A DNA stretch of 64,000 nucleotides from Arthrobacter cheniae (GTDB taxonomy: Bacteria; Actinomycetota; Actinomycetes; Actinomycetales; Micrococcaceae). The stretch covers positions 434,001 to 498,000 of the forward strand of contig NZ_QZVT01000003.1 in the NCBI RefSeq assembly GCF_003602275.1, given 5' to 3'. Below, piece after piece: positions 1-9,094 of the stretch. The notes under the pieces were generated by a model. The model was given only the letters and a program-made list of their open reading frames with translations. It made no database searches and was not told the origin of the DNA. The first letter of the stretch is position 1, and each line of letters starts with the position of its first letter. The position numbers and the translations under genes are program-made.

Positions 1-744
1 GACCCGACGCTCTGGCGTCGCCGCTTCGAGGTTCCGCTCATCATCGGGGCGGTCCTCTACCTCGTGGCCTACTCGATCCAGGTCACGAGCCATCCCGGCC
101 CAGCAGCGAGCCGGTTCCTCGAGGGCATCGTCTGGGGAGTCTGGTGCCTCTTCCTCGTGGACTACCTGGTGAGTCTCCTCTCGGCGCCGTCGCGGGGTCG
201 CTGGTTCATCCGGCACCTGCACGAACTCGTCATCCTCCTGCTTCCCATGCTGAGGCCACTCCGGCTGCTCCGGCTCATCCCCCTGCTGCGCGTCCTCAAC
301 CGATCGGGCGGGGACGCCCTGCGCGGGCATATCGTGCTCTACGTCATCTCCGCCATGACGGTGCTCGGATACGCGGGTGCTCTGGCGGTGCTCGACGTCG
401 AACAGGACGCTCCGGGCGCGACCATCGTCACCCTCCCCGACGCCCTCTGGTGGGCGCTGACCACCGTGACGTCCGTCGGTTACGGCGACTACTACCCCGT
501 GACAGGTGCCGGCCGCCTCGTGGCGGCCGGCCTCATGATCGGGGGAATCGGGGTGCTGAGCGCGGTCACCGCGGCGTTCGCCTCCTGGCTCGTGGAGAAC
601 GTCGGAACGGCACGGGCCGAGGCGGAGGCCACCGCCTCCGACACCCGAATGCAGGACCAGCTGACGAGCGTGAGCCTGCAGATCGACACCCTCACACGTC
701 AGCTCGCCCACGGCTCCCACCCACGGCACGACTCGGAAGACTGA
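1..744 (+). CDS. Voltage-gated-like potassium channel, 5' end outside window
   Basis: Membrane potassium channel of the ion-transport family. The frame is open from base 1, so the N-terminus (first helix) lies upstream. Visible are several hydrophobic helices, an S4-like stretch rich in Leu/Arg (LRPLRLLRLIPLLR), a pore helix and the K+ selectivity filter TSVGYGD, then a last helix and a C-terminal polar segment that could form a coiled coil. The S4-like arginines suggest a six-helix voltage-sensing channel rather than a two-helix pore, but the sensor part is incomplete here. It carries K+ across the cytoplasmic membrane, probably as a tetramer. Family assignment is secure; gating is inferred. 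Confidence 0.9.
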   Translation, partial: DPTLWRRRFEVPLIIGAVLYLVAYSIQVTSHPGPAASRFLEGIVWGVWCLFLVDYLVSLLSAPSRGRWFIRHLHELVILLLPMLRPLRLLRLIPLLRVLNRSGGDALRGHIVLYVISAMTVLGYAGALAVLDVEQDAPGATIVTLPDALWWALTTVTSVGYGDYYPVTGAGRLVAAGLMIGGIGVLSAVTAAFASWLVENVGTARAEAEATASDTRMQDQLTSVSLQIDTLTRQLAHGSHPRHDSED

Positions 745-911
745 CCGGGCGCAGTGGTCGGAAGTCGACGGCCCGACTACCCCTCTTCGACGCAACCCTG
801 AACCCGATGGCCGGGACGCTGGACTGCATCATCCCGACGGGGTATGGTGCCCGTTCGCATCGTCCCGGCCGCCGTAGGCCCTATCATTAGGAGCGTCACC
901 CACCCACTTCC

Positions 912-916
912 GGAGG
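912..916 (+). promoter_or_regulatory. Shine-Dalgarno GGAGG pointing to an ATT start
   Basis: A perfect GGAGG is followed after five bases by the in-frame codon ATT at 922. A -10-like TATCAT at 882-887 would start the transcript near 893, downstream of the only in-frame ATG (844), which has no recognisable ribosome-binding site. Together these favour the rare ATT start for the Stealth gene. Confidence 0.5.
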
Positions 917-921
917 TTCCG

Positions 922-2517
922 ATTACAGACACGGCCGCGCAACACGACGTTTATTTCGGTGCACCCGAACCGGAGAATGAAGCCGAAATCCTCGAATCGG
1001 CGTCGCGCGCGGCGGTGGCCCGGTTCGAGGGCCGCTCGGACATCACGACCATCAAGCGGCGCTTCACGCTGATCAACCAGGACCGCACGCCGCACCAGGC
1101 CATGGTCGAGGACCTGCTGCTCATCCGCGCGGCCCTCGACAAGGCCGGTATCGGCTTCCTCCTGGTGCGCGGCAACGACCAGCGCCCCGTCATCGCCGTC
1201 GACCTGGCCGATCGGGAGAGGCTCCGCGCCGCGCTGGTGGAGGCGTGCCGCGATGAACCGTTCTACTCACGCACGGTCGACACCAAACGCCGGACCACCC
1301 TGCTCGTGAGCGACGGCGAACTCTCCAAGAGCGGGAAGGCGCGGATCTTCCGCCTGTTCCGCCCCCGCATAGAACCCCTCGGCGGACTGGCCTACGGGCC
1401 CTCCGCCGGCGTGCAGATCGAGCTGTGGACGCTCGACGCCACGTCGATCGAGCTACCCGTCGAGAACTCCTTGACGCGCCGCACCCTTCCCGCCGCCGAA
1501 GTGGTGCGCGGCGAGGTGGAACGCCACGGCCTTACGTGGCCCACGATCGACAACATGTTCGCCGACCATGCCACGGACATAGATTTCGACATTGATCTGG
1601 TGTTCTCCTGGGTGGACGGCAGCAGCCCCGAGTACCTGGCGGCGCGGGCGGCGCGCATGCAGGGCGTGGTGGTGGGAGAGGGCGACGACCACGAGGCCCG
1701 CTACCGCCAGATCGACGAGCTCAAGTACGCGCTCCGATCCGTCTACATGTTCGCGCCGTGGGTTCGCCGCGTCTTCATCGCCACCGATTCCGACCGGCCG
1801 GCCTGGCTGGCGGAGCACCCGTCCGTCACGTTCGTGCGCTCCGAGGAGCACTTCAAGGACCCGTCCGTCCTTCCCACGCACAACTCCCAGGCCGTGGAGG
1901 CGCAGCTCCAGCACATCCCCGGTCTGTCGGAGTACTTCCTCTACTCGAACGACGACATGTTCTTCGGGCGGCCCGTGGCACCGGACATGTTCTTCTCCCC
2001 CGGCGGGGTGACGAAGTTCATCGAGGCGGACACCCGTATTGGACTCGGCGAGAACGACGCCGAGCGCAGCGGCTTCGAGAACGCGGCGCGCGTCAATCGC
2101 CGCCTCCTGCACGAACGCTTCGGCCGCATCACCACGCGGCACCTGGAGCACACGGCCGCTCCCCTGCGAAAGAGCGTCCTGCTCGAGATGGAAGCGGAAT
2201 TCGCCACGGAGTTCGCGGAGACGGCGGCATCCCGCTTCCGCGCCAAGGACAACATCTCGGTGACCAATTCCCTGTACCACTACTACGCACTGCTGACCGG
2301 CCGTGCCGTCACGCAGGAACTGGCGCGCGTCGGATATGTCGACACCACGCAGCGCTCGGGCCTGAAGAGCCTCAACAAGATGCTCGACAAGAGGAACCAC
2401 GATTTCTTCTGCCTCAACGACGGCAGCTTCCCCGAAGTGGGGGCCGAGGAGCGGGCCCGCCTCGTCACGGACTTCCTCGAGAAGTACTTCCCGGTCAAGG
2501 CTCCCTGGGAGATCTAG
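922..2517 (+). CDS. Stealth-family sugar-phosphate transferase
   Basis: Stealth proteins transfer hexose-1-phosphate from a UDP-sugar to a growing chain, making phosphodiester-linked surface polysaccharide. The four conserved regions are recognisable: CR1 with VFSWVDGS near residue 225, CR2 around 263-290 (ELKYALRSV, then RVFIATD), CR3 near 405-425 and CR4 at the C-terminus (ending YFPVKAPWE). The N-terminal 200 residues are typical of the actinobacterial long form. The frame extends upstream to ATG 844 (557 aa), but that start has no ribosome-binding site. ATT at 922 follows GGAGG with five-base spacing and gives 531 aa. The gene appears monocistronic. Family is certain; the polymer made is unknown. 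Confidence 0.88.
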   Translation: MTDTAAQHDVYFGAPEPENEAEILESASRAAVARFEGRSDITTIKRRFTLINQDRTPHQAMVEDLLLIRAALDKAGIGFLLVRGNDQRPVIAVDLADRERLRAALVEACRDEPFYSRTVDTKRRTTLLVSDGELSKSGKARIFRLFRPRIEPLGGLAYGPSAGVQIELWTLDATSIELPVENSLTRRTLPAAEVVRGEVERHGLTWPTIDNMFADHATDIDFDIDLVFSWVDGSSPEYLAARAARMQGVVVGEGDDHEARYRQIDELKYALRSVYMFAPWVRRVFIATDSDRPAWLAEHPSVTFVRSEEHFKDPSVLPTHNSQAVEAQLQHIPGLSEYFLYSNDDMFFGRPVAPDMFFSPGGVTKFIEADTRIGLGENDAERSGFENAARVNRRLLHERFGRITTRHLEHTAAPLRKSVLLEMEAEFATEFAETAASRFRAKDNISVTNSLYHYYALLTGRAVTQELARVGYVDTTQRSGLKSLNKMLDKRNHDFFCLNDGSFPEVGAEERARLVTDFLEKYFPVKAPWEI

Positions 2518-2558
2518 GAGCCCTGCAGGGTGTCGGCACGACGTGCAAAACTGGCGCC

Positions 2559-3359
2559 ATGCAGACCTTCCTGCCGTATCCGGACTTCGCGGCGAGTGCA
2601 CGGGTGCTGGACCAGGCCAGGCTCGGCAAGCAGCGCGTCGAGACCCTGCAGGCCCTGCGGGCCCTGGTGATCCCCGACTACGGATGGCGGCAGCATCCAG
2701 CCATCCGGATGTGGATGGGGTATGTTCCGGCCCTCACGGTGTACGGCCTCGCGATGGTGTCGGAGTGGGTCTCGCGGGGTCATGCCGACTCGACCCATCG
2801 CCAGATCCTCGAATTCGCCCCGCACGTGCTCGACGATCCCGACGTGCCGATGCCGCCGTGGCTCGGCGAACCAGCACTCCATGTGAGCCACCAGTCCAAC
2901 CTGATCCAGAAGGCGCCGGAGATCTACCGGAGCAGGTTTCCCGGCATCCCCGAGGACCTGCCCTACTTCTGGCCCCCACCCGAGGAGGAGCGCATCCCCT
3001 CCGAGCCGGAGGGCCGCCGCCTCTGGGTGTGGCGCGCGGCCTCGCATCCGCCCGAGGGCGACGCGACGCTGCTCATGCCGCCCGAACCGCCGGGAGGGCG
3101 TGCCGCACCGAAGTGGGAACGCCAGCTCCATACCTTCGAGGAGGCGGTGGAGGACGGCGACTCCGTGGCCATCGCCGATCCCGACGGCGAACACTTCCGG
3201 ACCGGGCACGTCGGTCCGGTGCTGATGCATGAGGACGGGCTGATCCGGGCAGCCCGCCTGCATGGCTGGCTGCGGCGTTCGGACTTCGACCCGCCGGCCC
3301 TGCTGCAGGATCCGCGGACTCTTTTCAGCGTCGGCCTCCCCGAGTCCCTCAGGACCTGA
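2559..3359 (+). CDS. MSMEG_6728-like conserved protein (pyrimidine-dimer-glycosylase-like N-terminus)
   Basis: A 266-residue cytoplasmic protein without signal or membrane segments. The N-terminal half (MQTFLPYPDF, a Lys/Arg-rich helix with LGKQRVET, then HPAIRMW) matches the actinobacterial MSMEG_6728 family, which is related in sequence to small phage pyrimidine-dimer DNA glycosylases. This assignment is from memory of motifs. The C-terminal half is Pro/Glu-rich with no recognised domain. The ATG at 2559 sits 41 bases after the Stealth stop. The frame is open much further upstream, but that part overlaps the Stealth gene and is not coding. A role in DNA repair is possible but unproven. Confidence 0.75.
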   Translation: MQTFLPYPDFAASARVLDQARLGKQRVETLQALRALVIPDYGWRQHPAIRMWMGYVPALTVYGLAMVSEWVSRGHADSTHRQILEFAPHVLDDPDVPMPPWLGEPALHVSHQSNLIQKAPEIYRSRFPGIPEDLPYFWPPPEEERIPSEPEGRRLWVWRAASHPPEGDATLLMPPEPPGGRAAPKWERQLHTFEEAVEDGDSVAIADPDGEHFRTGHVGPVLMHEDGLIRAARLHGWLRRSDFDPPALLQDPRTLFSVGLPESLRT

Positions 3360-3360
3360 T

Positions 3361-3402
3361 CCGGGAGGCTCCTTCGGCCGAAGGGTCAAAGGAGCCTCCC
3401 GG
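3361..3402. terminator. Bidirectional hairpin terminator
   Basis: A perfect 14-bp inverted repeat (3361-3374 and 3389-3402) with a 14-base loop lies between the convergent genes ending at 3359 (+) and 3409 (-). There is no long T tract, but its position suits a shared terminator. Confidence 0.7.
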
Positions 3403-3408
3403 GAACTG

Positions 3409-4332
3409 CTACGCCGAGGCGAACTCCCGTGCCCGGCTTCCTTCCGCGATGACCACGCCATGGGCCTCGAGCCGCCGTCGGGTCTCCTCGCGCGGGACGA
3501 TCTCGCCCACCGTCGCATGCCGCCCCGCCGGAACCACCGAGTGGACGATCGTCTCCTCGTACACGTGCACCAGGTTGTAGGACTGCGCCCCGTCGCGCCC
3601 CCGGGAGCCGCCGCCGTCGAACATGAGGTCCTGGGTGTAGCAGGTGGCACTGGCGACCGAGACGGGAACGCCTGCGAACATCGCCGTCGTCGAGTAGTGG
3701 AGGTGCCCGGCGAGGATCGTGCGCACATCCGAGCCACGGACGACGTCGGCCAGTGATCGCTGATCCCGGAGCTCCACGAGGACGGCGAGGTCCTGGACGC
3801 TGGGGACCGGCGGGTGGTGCAGGGCGAGGATGGTGCCGTGCGGAGCGGGCACCACGAGCTCGTGGGCCAGCCAGCGGAGCTGCTGCTGCGTGAACTCGCC
3901 GTGGTGGTGACCGGGGACGGTCGAGTCCATGGTGATGATGCGGAGCCCGTCGATGAAGTGGACGGCGTCCACCGGAGCGTCCGGAGGGGAGACCGGAGGC
4001 CGCTCGTCGAGGAGTCCCGCCCGGAAGGCGGCGCGGTCGTCGTGGTTGCCCATGGCCCAGATGACGGTTGCGCCGAGCCGGGAGGCTGCCGGATCGACGA
4101 TGGCGCGGAGCTTCGCGTAGGCGCGTGGCTCCCCCTTGTCCGCGAGGTCACCGGTGAAGACGATCGCCTGGGGCCGTGCTCCCGATGCCTCGAGGTCGTC
4201 GAACACCTCACGGAGCCGCTGCTCGCTGTCCACGGCGCCGTAGAGCGGAACATTCCCCCCGAGCAGGTGCGTGTCGCTCATGTGCAGGATGAAGTGCTGA
4301 GGCCGGGGGTGTTCTGCTGTCCGGGAGACCAT
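3409..4332 (-). CDS. Calcineurin-like metallophosphoesterase (CpdA-type)
   Basis: Class III cyclic-nucleotide phosphodiesterase-like enzyme of 307 aa, cytoplasmic, with a binuclear metal site. Metal-binding motifs run in order: DTH in [10 protein letters not shown] (about residue 19), TGDL in [10 protein letters not shown], the GNHD block in [13 protein letters not shown], a later His pair in LALHHPP and GHLHYSTTA. This order is that of CpdA/Icc enzymes, which hydrolyse 3',5'-cAMP. The specific substrate is an inference, as close relatives act on other phosphodiesters. The ATG at 4332 follows GGAG with eight-base spacing. It shares a terminator with the convergent upstream gene. Confidence 0.88.
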   Translation of the reverse strand: MVSRTAEHPRPQHFILHMSDTHLLGGNVPLYGAVDSEQRLREVFDDLEASGARPQAIVFTGDLADKGEPRAYAKLRAIVDPAASRLGATVIWAMGNHDDRAAFRAGLLDERPPVSPPDAPVDAVHFIDGLRIITMDSTVPGHHHGEFTQQQLRWLAHELVVPAPHGTILALHHPPVPSVQDLAVLVELRDQRSLADVVRGSDVRTILAGHLHYSTTAMFAGVPVSVASATCYTQDLMFDGGGSRGRDGAQSYNLVHVYEETIVHSVVPAGRHATVGEIVPREETRRRLEAHGVVIAEGSRAREFASA

Positions 4333-4538
4333 GAAACCTACTCCGATAGCCGATGGGTCACGCTTAGCTGCTTGCCATCAAAGCAGAGGAGCACCGGAAC
4401 TTCGTGAACTCACTACGGCAGGTCGAGAAACATTGTGGAAACACACGCAGCCGGCCGGCGACGGAATGAGTGGCGGGCCGGCACCACCCGCCGTAGGCTC
4501 ACAAGCGGACCAACCACCCTGCATCGAAAGGCACCACC

Positions 4539-4949
4539 ATGGGATTCCGCCCCAGCCACGTTCCGCTCCGCCTGACCACGGGCGCCTTCATCCTCAACTC
4601 CGGCCTCGGTAAGACGAACCTCGACGAAGGATCGGCCGGCTACATGCAGGCCATGGCGTCCAAGGCCTTCCCCCAGATCGGCCAGCTCGAGGCCCAGCAG
4701 TTCGGCAAGATCCTCGCCGCGTCGGAAATCGCCGTCGGCTCGGCGCTGCTGGCCCCCTTCGTGTCTAGCAAGCTGGCCGGCCTCGGGCTCCTCGCCTTCT
4801 CGGCGGGCATGATGACGATGTACTTCCGCACGCCCGAGCTGACGCAGGAGGACGGTGTCCGCCCCACCCAGGACGGCACCTCCGTGGCGAAGGACATCTG
4901 GTTGGTCGGCGTCGCCCTGTCGCTCCTGCTGGATCGCAAGAAGAAGTAG
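4539..4949 (+). CDS. Small membrane protein, DoxX-like
   Basis: A 136-residue protein with about three to four hydrophobic segments (GAFILNSGL, a region around residues 62-95 with LGLLAFSAGMM, and IWLVGVALSLLL) and a Lys-rich C-terminus (RKKK) expected to face the cytoplasm. The pattern resembles short DoxX-like membrane proteins common in actinobacteria, but key motifs are weak, so no function is assigned. The start is ATG with AAAGG seven bases upstream. It is followed immediately by a strong hairpin, suggesting a single-gene unit. Confidence 0.75.
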   Translation: MGFRPSHVPLRLTTGAFILNSGLGKTNLDEGSAGYMQAMASKAFPQIGQLEAQQFGKILAASEIAVGSALLAPFVSSKLAGLGLLAFSAGMMTMYFRTPELTQEDGVRPTQDGTSVAKDIWLVGVALSLLLDRKKK

Positions 4950-4958
4950 GCACCCGAC

Positions 4959-4994
4959 GCACCGTGGCTCCGCCGGCCGACGGAGCCACGGTGC
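4959..4994 (+). terminator. Hairpin terminator
   Basis: Perfect 14-bp stem (4959-4972 with 4981-4994) and eight-base loop, ten bases after the stop of the DoxX-like gene. There is no T run, as often in high-GC actinobacteria. Confidence 0.7.
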
Positions 4995-5057
4995 ACCTAG
5001 GGGCGGGGCCGGAGAGCCCGGTCCACCACGAGACGGCGCGGAAGGGGACCCAGGACC

Positions 5058-5813
5058 ATGTGCGGACGATTCGTCATCGCAGGCAACAAGGCTGACTTGA
5101 TCGACGCTTTCGAGGTGGACGAGTCGGTGGAGGACGAGGTCGAACCGTCCTGGAACGTGGCCCCGACCGACACCGTGCAGCTCGTCGTCGAGAGGCTGGA
5201 CCCGGAGACCGGCGAGCTGACGCGGTGGCTCGAACCCGCGCGCTGGGGCCTCATCCCGTCCTGGGCGAAGTCCGCGTCCGTCGGATCCCGCATGATCAAT
5301 GCGCGCAGCGAGACCCTCCTGGAGAAACCGTCCTTCCGCACCGCGGCCCTGAAGCGGCGCGGGATCGTTCCCGCGGACGGCTACTACGAGTGGCGGAAGA
5401 ACGGCGACGGTTCGAAGACCCCCATCTACCTGCACGGCCCGGACGGCACGCACCTCGGATTCGCCGGGCTGTACGAGTTCTGGCGCGACCCGGCGACCGC
5501 GTCCGAGGAGCATCCGAAAGGCTCCTGGGTGGTGAGCTGCAGCATCATCACCCGGCCCGCGAGCGACGCCCTCGGCGAGATCCACGACCGTACCCCGGTG
5601 ATCGTTCCCGCCGAACTGCGAGGCGACTGGCTCGACCCCCGGAACGACTCCCGGCCGGCGGTGCAGGAACTCCTCGACGCCATCCCTGATCCGCACCTGG
5701 TGCCGCGGCTGGTGGGACCGAGTGTCGGCTCCGTCCGGAACAATGGCCCTGCCCTCATCGAGCCCCTTCCCGGTGACGTCACGGCCGACGCCGAGCAGCA
5801 GACGCTGCTCTAG
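5058..5813 (+). CDS. SRAP domain protein (HMCES/YedK family)
   Basis: SOS-response-associated peptidase family protein of 251 aa that covalently crosslinks to abasic sites in single-stranded DNA, protecting them during replication. Diagnostic features are present. Cys2 in MCGRF becomes the N-terminal nucleophile after Met removal. The Asn and Arg lie in INARSETLLEKPSFR, the Glu in PADGYYEWRK, and the active-site His in EIHDRTPVIV. Length is normal. ATG 5058 follows a GGAAGGGG ribosome-binding site. Its stop overlaps that of the convergent gene on the other strand by three bases. Confidence 0.95.
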   Translation: MCGRFVIAGNKADLIDAFEVDESVEDEVEPSWNVAPTDTVQLVVERLDPETGELTRWLEPARWGLIPSWAKSASVGSRMINARSETLLEKPSFRTAALKRRGIVPADGYYEWRKNGDGSKTPIYLHGPDGTHLGFAGLYEFWRDPATASEEHPKGSWVVSCSIITRPASDALGEIHDRTPVIVPAELRGDWLDPRNDSRPAVQELLDAIPDPHLVPRLVGPSVGSVRNNGPALIEPLPGDVTADAEQQTLL

Positions 5814-6082
5814 ACGGCCGGCGGCCCCTTCCTGCCGCTGTAGGGCGCGCGCGGGGGCGGCGGCTGGTCGGCGATGTACTCGTTCACGGCGAGCGCGAGC
5901 ATGTCACGCTCGAACGCGGGAAGCAGCAGTGAGCTGTAGAGGTAGGCGTCGACCTCCTCCTCCCCCGCGTTGCCGCCGAGGCTGAAGTACCGGAGCCAGA
6001 GTTCGTAGGTGGAGAGCGCCGTCGAACGGAACGCATCGCACGTGCGGCGCTGCTGCTCCTGCTGGCTCATGCGCGTCGTCAT
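5810..6082 (-). CDS. Small conserved protein, YF-(x)-GG/DAYL family (copy 1 of 3)
   Basis: A 90-residue acidic cytoplasmic protein of unknown function. Its core (ELWLRYFSLGGN, then EEEVDAYL, then LP..ERDMLALAVNEY, then PPRAPYS) recurs in two other genes of this window (34358-34579 and 45564-45890), so it defines a small paralogous family. Three in-frame ATGs lie at 6088, 6082 and 6070. GGAAGG fits ATG 6082 with seven-base spacing. The gene is convergent with the SRAP gene and seems to have its own promoter. Copy 3 is coupled to a GAF-ANTAR regulator, which hints at a stress or signalling role. No catalytic motif is visible. Confidence 0.72.
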   Translation of the reverse strand: MTTRMSQQEQQRRTCDAFRSTALSTYELWLRYFSLGGNAGEEEVDAYLYSSLLLPAFERDMLALAVNEYIADQPPPPRAPYSGRKGPPAV

Positions 6083-6284
6083 TTCCATGCCTTCCGCAGG
6101 CCCGCCCGACACCGGTACGGCACCCGTCCGTGTCCACGGCCGCGCCGTCGTCGTGCGTGTCCTGTCGTTCACAAGGTAGCGAGGCAGGCCCGAAAAGGGA
6201 ACCCCGTGGCCTGGGTGCCGGGTTCCTTGTCGCCGCAGGCCGCTGTGCCTAGGGTCGGGACCAGGTGACGAGCGAAGGAGACGC

Positions 6285-7028
6285 ATGATCAGGACGGACA
6301 TCGCACCGGGGATCCACTACCTGGAGCACGCGCGGACGAACGTCTACCTGATCGAGGACGACGACGGCGTGCTCCTGGTGGACACGGGTCTGCCCCGGTC
6401 CACGGGCCTCCTGCTGGAGGGCCTCAGCCGCATACACCGGTCCATCGGGGACGTCAGGGCGATCATGCTGACCCACGGGCACTTCGACCACGTGGGCACG
6501 GCCCGATACCTGCGGTCGCGCTACGGCATCCCCGTCTACTGCCACCCCGACGACGCCTACATAGCCGCCCACCCCTACAGCTACGAGCGGGAGCGCTCGC
6601 CGTTCCTCTATCCGCTGAGGTATCCCCGCGCCATCCCCGGGCTCCTGCGTATGACGGCTGCCGGTGCTATCGCGGTCAAGGGCGTGGAGGACACCCTTCC
6701 GCTCACCCCCGAAGCAGCGGCCGCCCTTCCGGGTGCCCCGCTGCTGGTTCCGACCCCTGGCCATACGAAGGGCCACTGCGGCCTCCACTTTCCCGACCGC
6801 GACGCCGTCGTCAGTGGTGACGCCCTCGTGACACGGGACCCCTACACGGGACGCCCCGGCCCGCAGGTCGTGGCGAGGGCCGCAACGGCGGACACCGCGA
6901 CGGCGCTGAGGTCACTGGATGCACTGCGCTCGACGTCGGCGAGAACGGTGCTGCCCGGTCATGGCTTCCCCTGGCGGGCGGGCGTCGAATCAGCGGTCGC
7001 GCAGGCCCTCGATGTCGGCGGGCACTAG
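6285..7028 (+). CDS. MBL-fold metallo-hydrolase
   Basis: Zinc-dependent metallo-beta-lactamase-fold hydrolase of 247 aa, cytoplasmic. The signature THGHFDHVG (HxHxDH) sits near residues 63-70. PTPGHTKGHCGLH supplies the next metal His, SGDALV the bridging Asp, and VLPGHG the last His. The N-terminal half (YLEHARTNVYLIED, LLVDTGLP) is standard for the glyoxalase II-like group. Substrate cannot be deduced; thioester or lactone hydrolysis is common in the group. ATG 6285 follows GGAG at normal spacing. Confidence 0.9.
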   Translation: MIRTDIAPGIHYLEHARTNVYLIEDDDGVLLVDTGLPRSTGLLLEGLSRIHRSIGDVRAIMLTHGHFDHVGTARYLRSRYGIPVYCHPDDAYIAAHPYSYERERSPFLYPLRYPRAIPGLLRMTAAGAIAVKGVEDTLPLTPEAAAALPGAPLLVPTPGHTKGHCGLHFPDRDAVVSGDALVTRDPYTGRPGPQVVARAATADTATALRSLDALRSTSARTVLPGHGFPWRAGVESAVAQALDVGGH

Positions 7029-7075
7029 GCGCGGAGGTCCTCCGGGCGGCTGGGAGGAGGCGATACGCTGAGCCC

Positions 7076-8332
7076 ATGGGCTGGTACAAGCGGAGGACGA
7101 TACTGGGGTTCGCCCGTGTCACGGTGAAGCGCGCGGCGATAGCACTCTTCTCGGCGCAGGCCGTGGTGATCGGCGGGCTCGTGGGCGTGGACACCTACCA
7201 GAAGCGGCAACGCACCAAGCGCCCGGGGTTCCCCCAGCCGGGCACTTTCCACACGAGGATCGCCGAGACGGAGACCACGGTCTACACGTACGGCGAGGAC
7301 CTCTTCGACGCGATGATCGAGGCGATCGACAGGGCCGAGCACCAGGTGCTGCTCGAGACCTACATCTGGAAGGGCGACGAGGTTGGAGCGCGCTTCCGCG
7401 ACGCCGTGAACCGGGCTGCCGAGCGCGGCGTGAAGGTCTTCGTCATCTATGACGGCTTCGCCAACCTCGTGGTCAACCCGTTCTTCTATCGCTTCCACCC
7501 GCTGGTCAACACGTACCGCTTCCCCGTCCTCCGGCCGTCGATCGTCTTCACGAACATCCGCGGCACCGGCTTCGACCACCGCAAGGTGCTAGTGGTCGAC
7601 GACGAGGTGGGGTTCGTGGGCGGCTACAACATCGGCTCCCTCTACGCGACGAAGTGGCGGGACACCCACCTCGAGCTTCGCGGTCCGTCCGTATGGGAGC
7701 TCCGTGAGGCCTTCGCCAGCTTCTGGAACCACCGTGCCATCCCGCGGCGGCCGGTCCTGCCGGACCTCAGCGCGTCGTTCTGGGAACCGCGCATCCGGGC
7801 CGTCAACAACATCCCGGCCCAGCTCGTGTTCCCCATCCGTGGCATCTACCTGGACGCTATCAATCGGGCACACAGGCACATCTTCATCACCACGGCCTAT
7901 TTCATCCCGGACCGGCAGATCCTCGATGCCCTGCTGCGCGCCAGCAGGCGGGGAGTCGATGTCCGCGTGATCCTTCCCGAGGACTCCAACCATGTGGTGT
8001 CCGACTGGCTGTCGCGTGGCTTCTACTCGTCCCTGATCAGCGCCGGGGTGCAGATCCTGCTCTATCAGAACTCCATGATCCATGCGAAGACCGCGACGAT
8101 CGACGGTGAGTGGAGCACGGTGGGCACCGCGAACATCGACCGGCTCAGCCTCACGGGCAACTACGAGATCAACCTCGAGATCTTCGACCGCGAACTCGCC
8201 GCCACCATGGAGCAGATCTACGAGGTGGATTCCTCCAACAGCCGGGTGCTGACCAAGGAGGAGTGGGAGAGCCGCCACGTGGTGGCGCGGGCGAGCGAAC
8301 TCATCATCGCTCCACTCCGTCCCTTCCTGTAG
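7076..8332 (+). CDS. Phospholipase D-like / cardiolipin-synthase-type protein
   Basis: A 418-residue PLD-superfamily protein likely anchored by one N-terminal hydrophobic segment (residues about 20-40). Two HKD motifs are present: FDHRKVLVVDD near residue 166 and IHAKTATIDG near 335. Each is followed by the usual GG/GT and N residues (GGYNIG, GTANID), as in enzymes that join two phosphatidylglycerols into cardiolipin through a phospho-His intermediate. Actinobacteria often use a CDP-alcohol cardiolipin synthase instead, so another phosphodiester substrate is possible. The 3' end overlaps the convergent GntR gene by 29 bases. Confidence 0.88.
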   Translation: MGWYKRRTILGFARVTVKRAAIALFSAQAVVIGGLVGVDTYQKRQRTKRPGFPQPGTFHTRIAETETTVYTYGEDLFDAMIEAIDRAEHQVLLETYIWKGDEVGARFRDAVNRAAERGVKVFVIYDGFANLVVNPFFYRFHPLVNTYRFPVLRPSIVFTNIRGTGFDHRKVLVVDDEVGFVGGYNIGSLYATKWRDTHLELRGPSVWELREAFASFWNHRAIPRRPVLPDLSASFWEPRIRAVNNIPAQLVFPIRGIYLDAINRAHRHIFITTAYFIPDRQILDALLRASRRGVDVRVILPEDSNHVVSDWLSRGFYSSLISAGVQILLYQNSMIHAKTATIDGEWSTVGTANIDRLSLTGNYEINLEIFDRELAATMEQIYEVDSSNSRVLTKEEWESRHVVARASELIIAPLRPFL

Positions 8333-9035
8333 CCCCTGTGGCACGCACCCCGCGGGGCGCCGCGAAACGCTCCATGTAGCCCTGGTGCGACGAGCCCACG
8401 TGGCCAGCCATCAGTCGTTCCGCCTCCGCCTCGCTGCCGGCGTCGATCGCTGCCATGATCAGCCGGTGCTCGCCCCACGACTGCTTGCCGCGGTTGTCGA
8501 CATCGGCCGCGTAGAGCCACTCGATCTTGCCGGAGATCTGGCGGAGGAGGGCTGCGAGCGAGGAGCTCCCGGCCAGCTCCGCGACGCCGAGGTGGAAGCG
8601 GATGTTCAGCTCGGGGAGGTCCGCGAGAGCGTCAGCCGCGACGGCGCGGTCGCCGTCGTCGAGGATGTCCGCCAGCGCCCGCCGGGCAGCCCACCAGCCG
8701 GAGCTCGGGGCGTCGGCCGCGAACTGCTCCGCCGCCCGCCGGGCGGCGCGCCGTGCGATCGTCGACTCGATGACGCCGCGGACGGCGAAGAGGTCCGCGG
8801 CGTCGTCGAGCGGGATCTCGGCCACGGTGGAGCCGGCATAGGGCTTCGAATCGACGTAACCCTCGGCCTCGAGGGCTCGCAGTGCCTCGCGCACCGGAAC
8901 CCGCGAGACGCCGTACTTGGCGGCCAGCGCAGCCTCGGTCACGCGGACGCCGGGACGGAGTGCACCGAGGATGATGTCGCGGCGGATGGCGTCGAGGACG
9001 CGCTGCGGAGCCGCCGCATCCTGTTCAGGCCGCAA
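8304..9035 (-). CDS. GntR-family regulator, FCD subfamily
   Basis: A 243-residue DNA-binding regulator. The N-terminal winged helix (residues about 10-75) includes VTEAALAAKYGVSRVPVREALRALEAEGYV, typical of FadR/VanR-type GntR proteins. The rest is the helical FCD ligand-binding domain with acidic/His metal-binding positions (FAVRGVIES near the start, NIRFHLGVAEL, GEHRLIMAAI). The start appears to be TTG 9035; no better in-frame start with a ribosome site is visible. It lies just downstream of ggt in the same direction and may control ggt and the lost transporter. Two GntR-like palindromes at 11023-11055 are candidate operators. Confidence 0.88.
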   Translation of the reverse strand: MRPEQDAAAPQRVLDAIRRDIILGALRPGVRVTEAALAAKYGVSRVPVREALRALEAEGYVDSKPYAGSTVAEIPLDDAADLFAVRGVIESTIARRAARRAAEQFAADAPSSGWWAARRALADILDDGDRAVAADALADLPELNIRFHLGVAELAGSSSLAALLRQISGKIEWLYAADVDNRGKQSWGEHRLIMAAIDAGSEAEAERLMAGHVGSSHQGYMERFAAPRGVRATGATGRDGVER

Positions 9036-9094
9036 ATGCCGCCCCCAGGTTAGCGGCCTGCCGCATGCCGGAGCGGCTGGGCGCGCCGATGCTC

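Noticed and set aside
1453-2601. 382-codon minus-strand frame opposite the Stealth gene
   Set aside because: Overlaps a well-supported conserved gene entirely; no ribosome site or domain.
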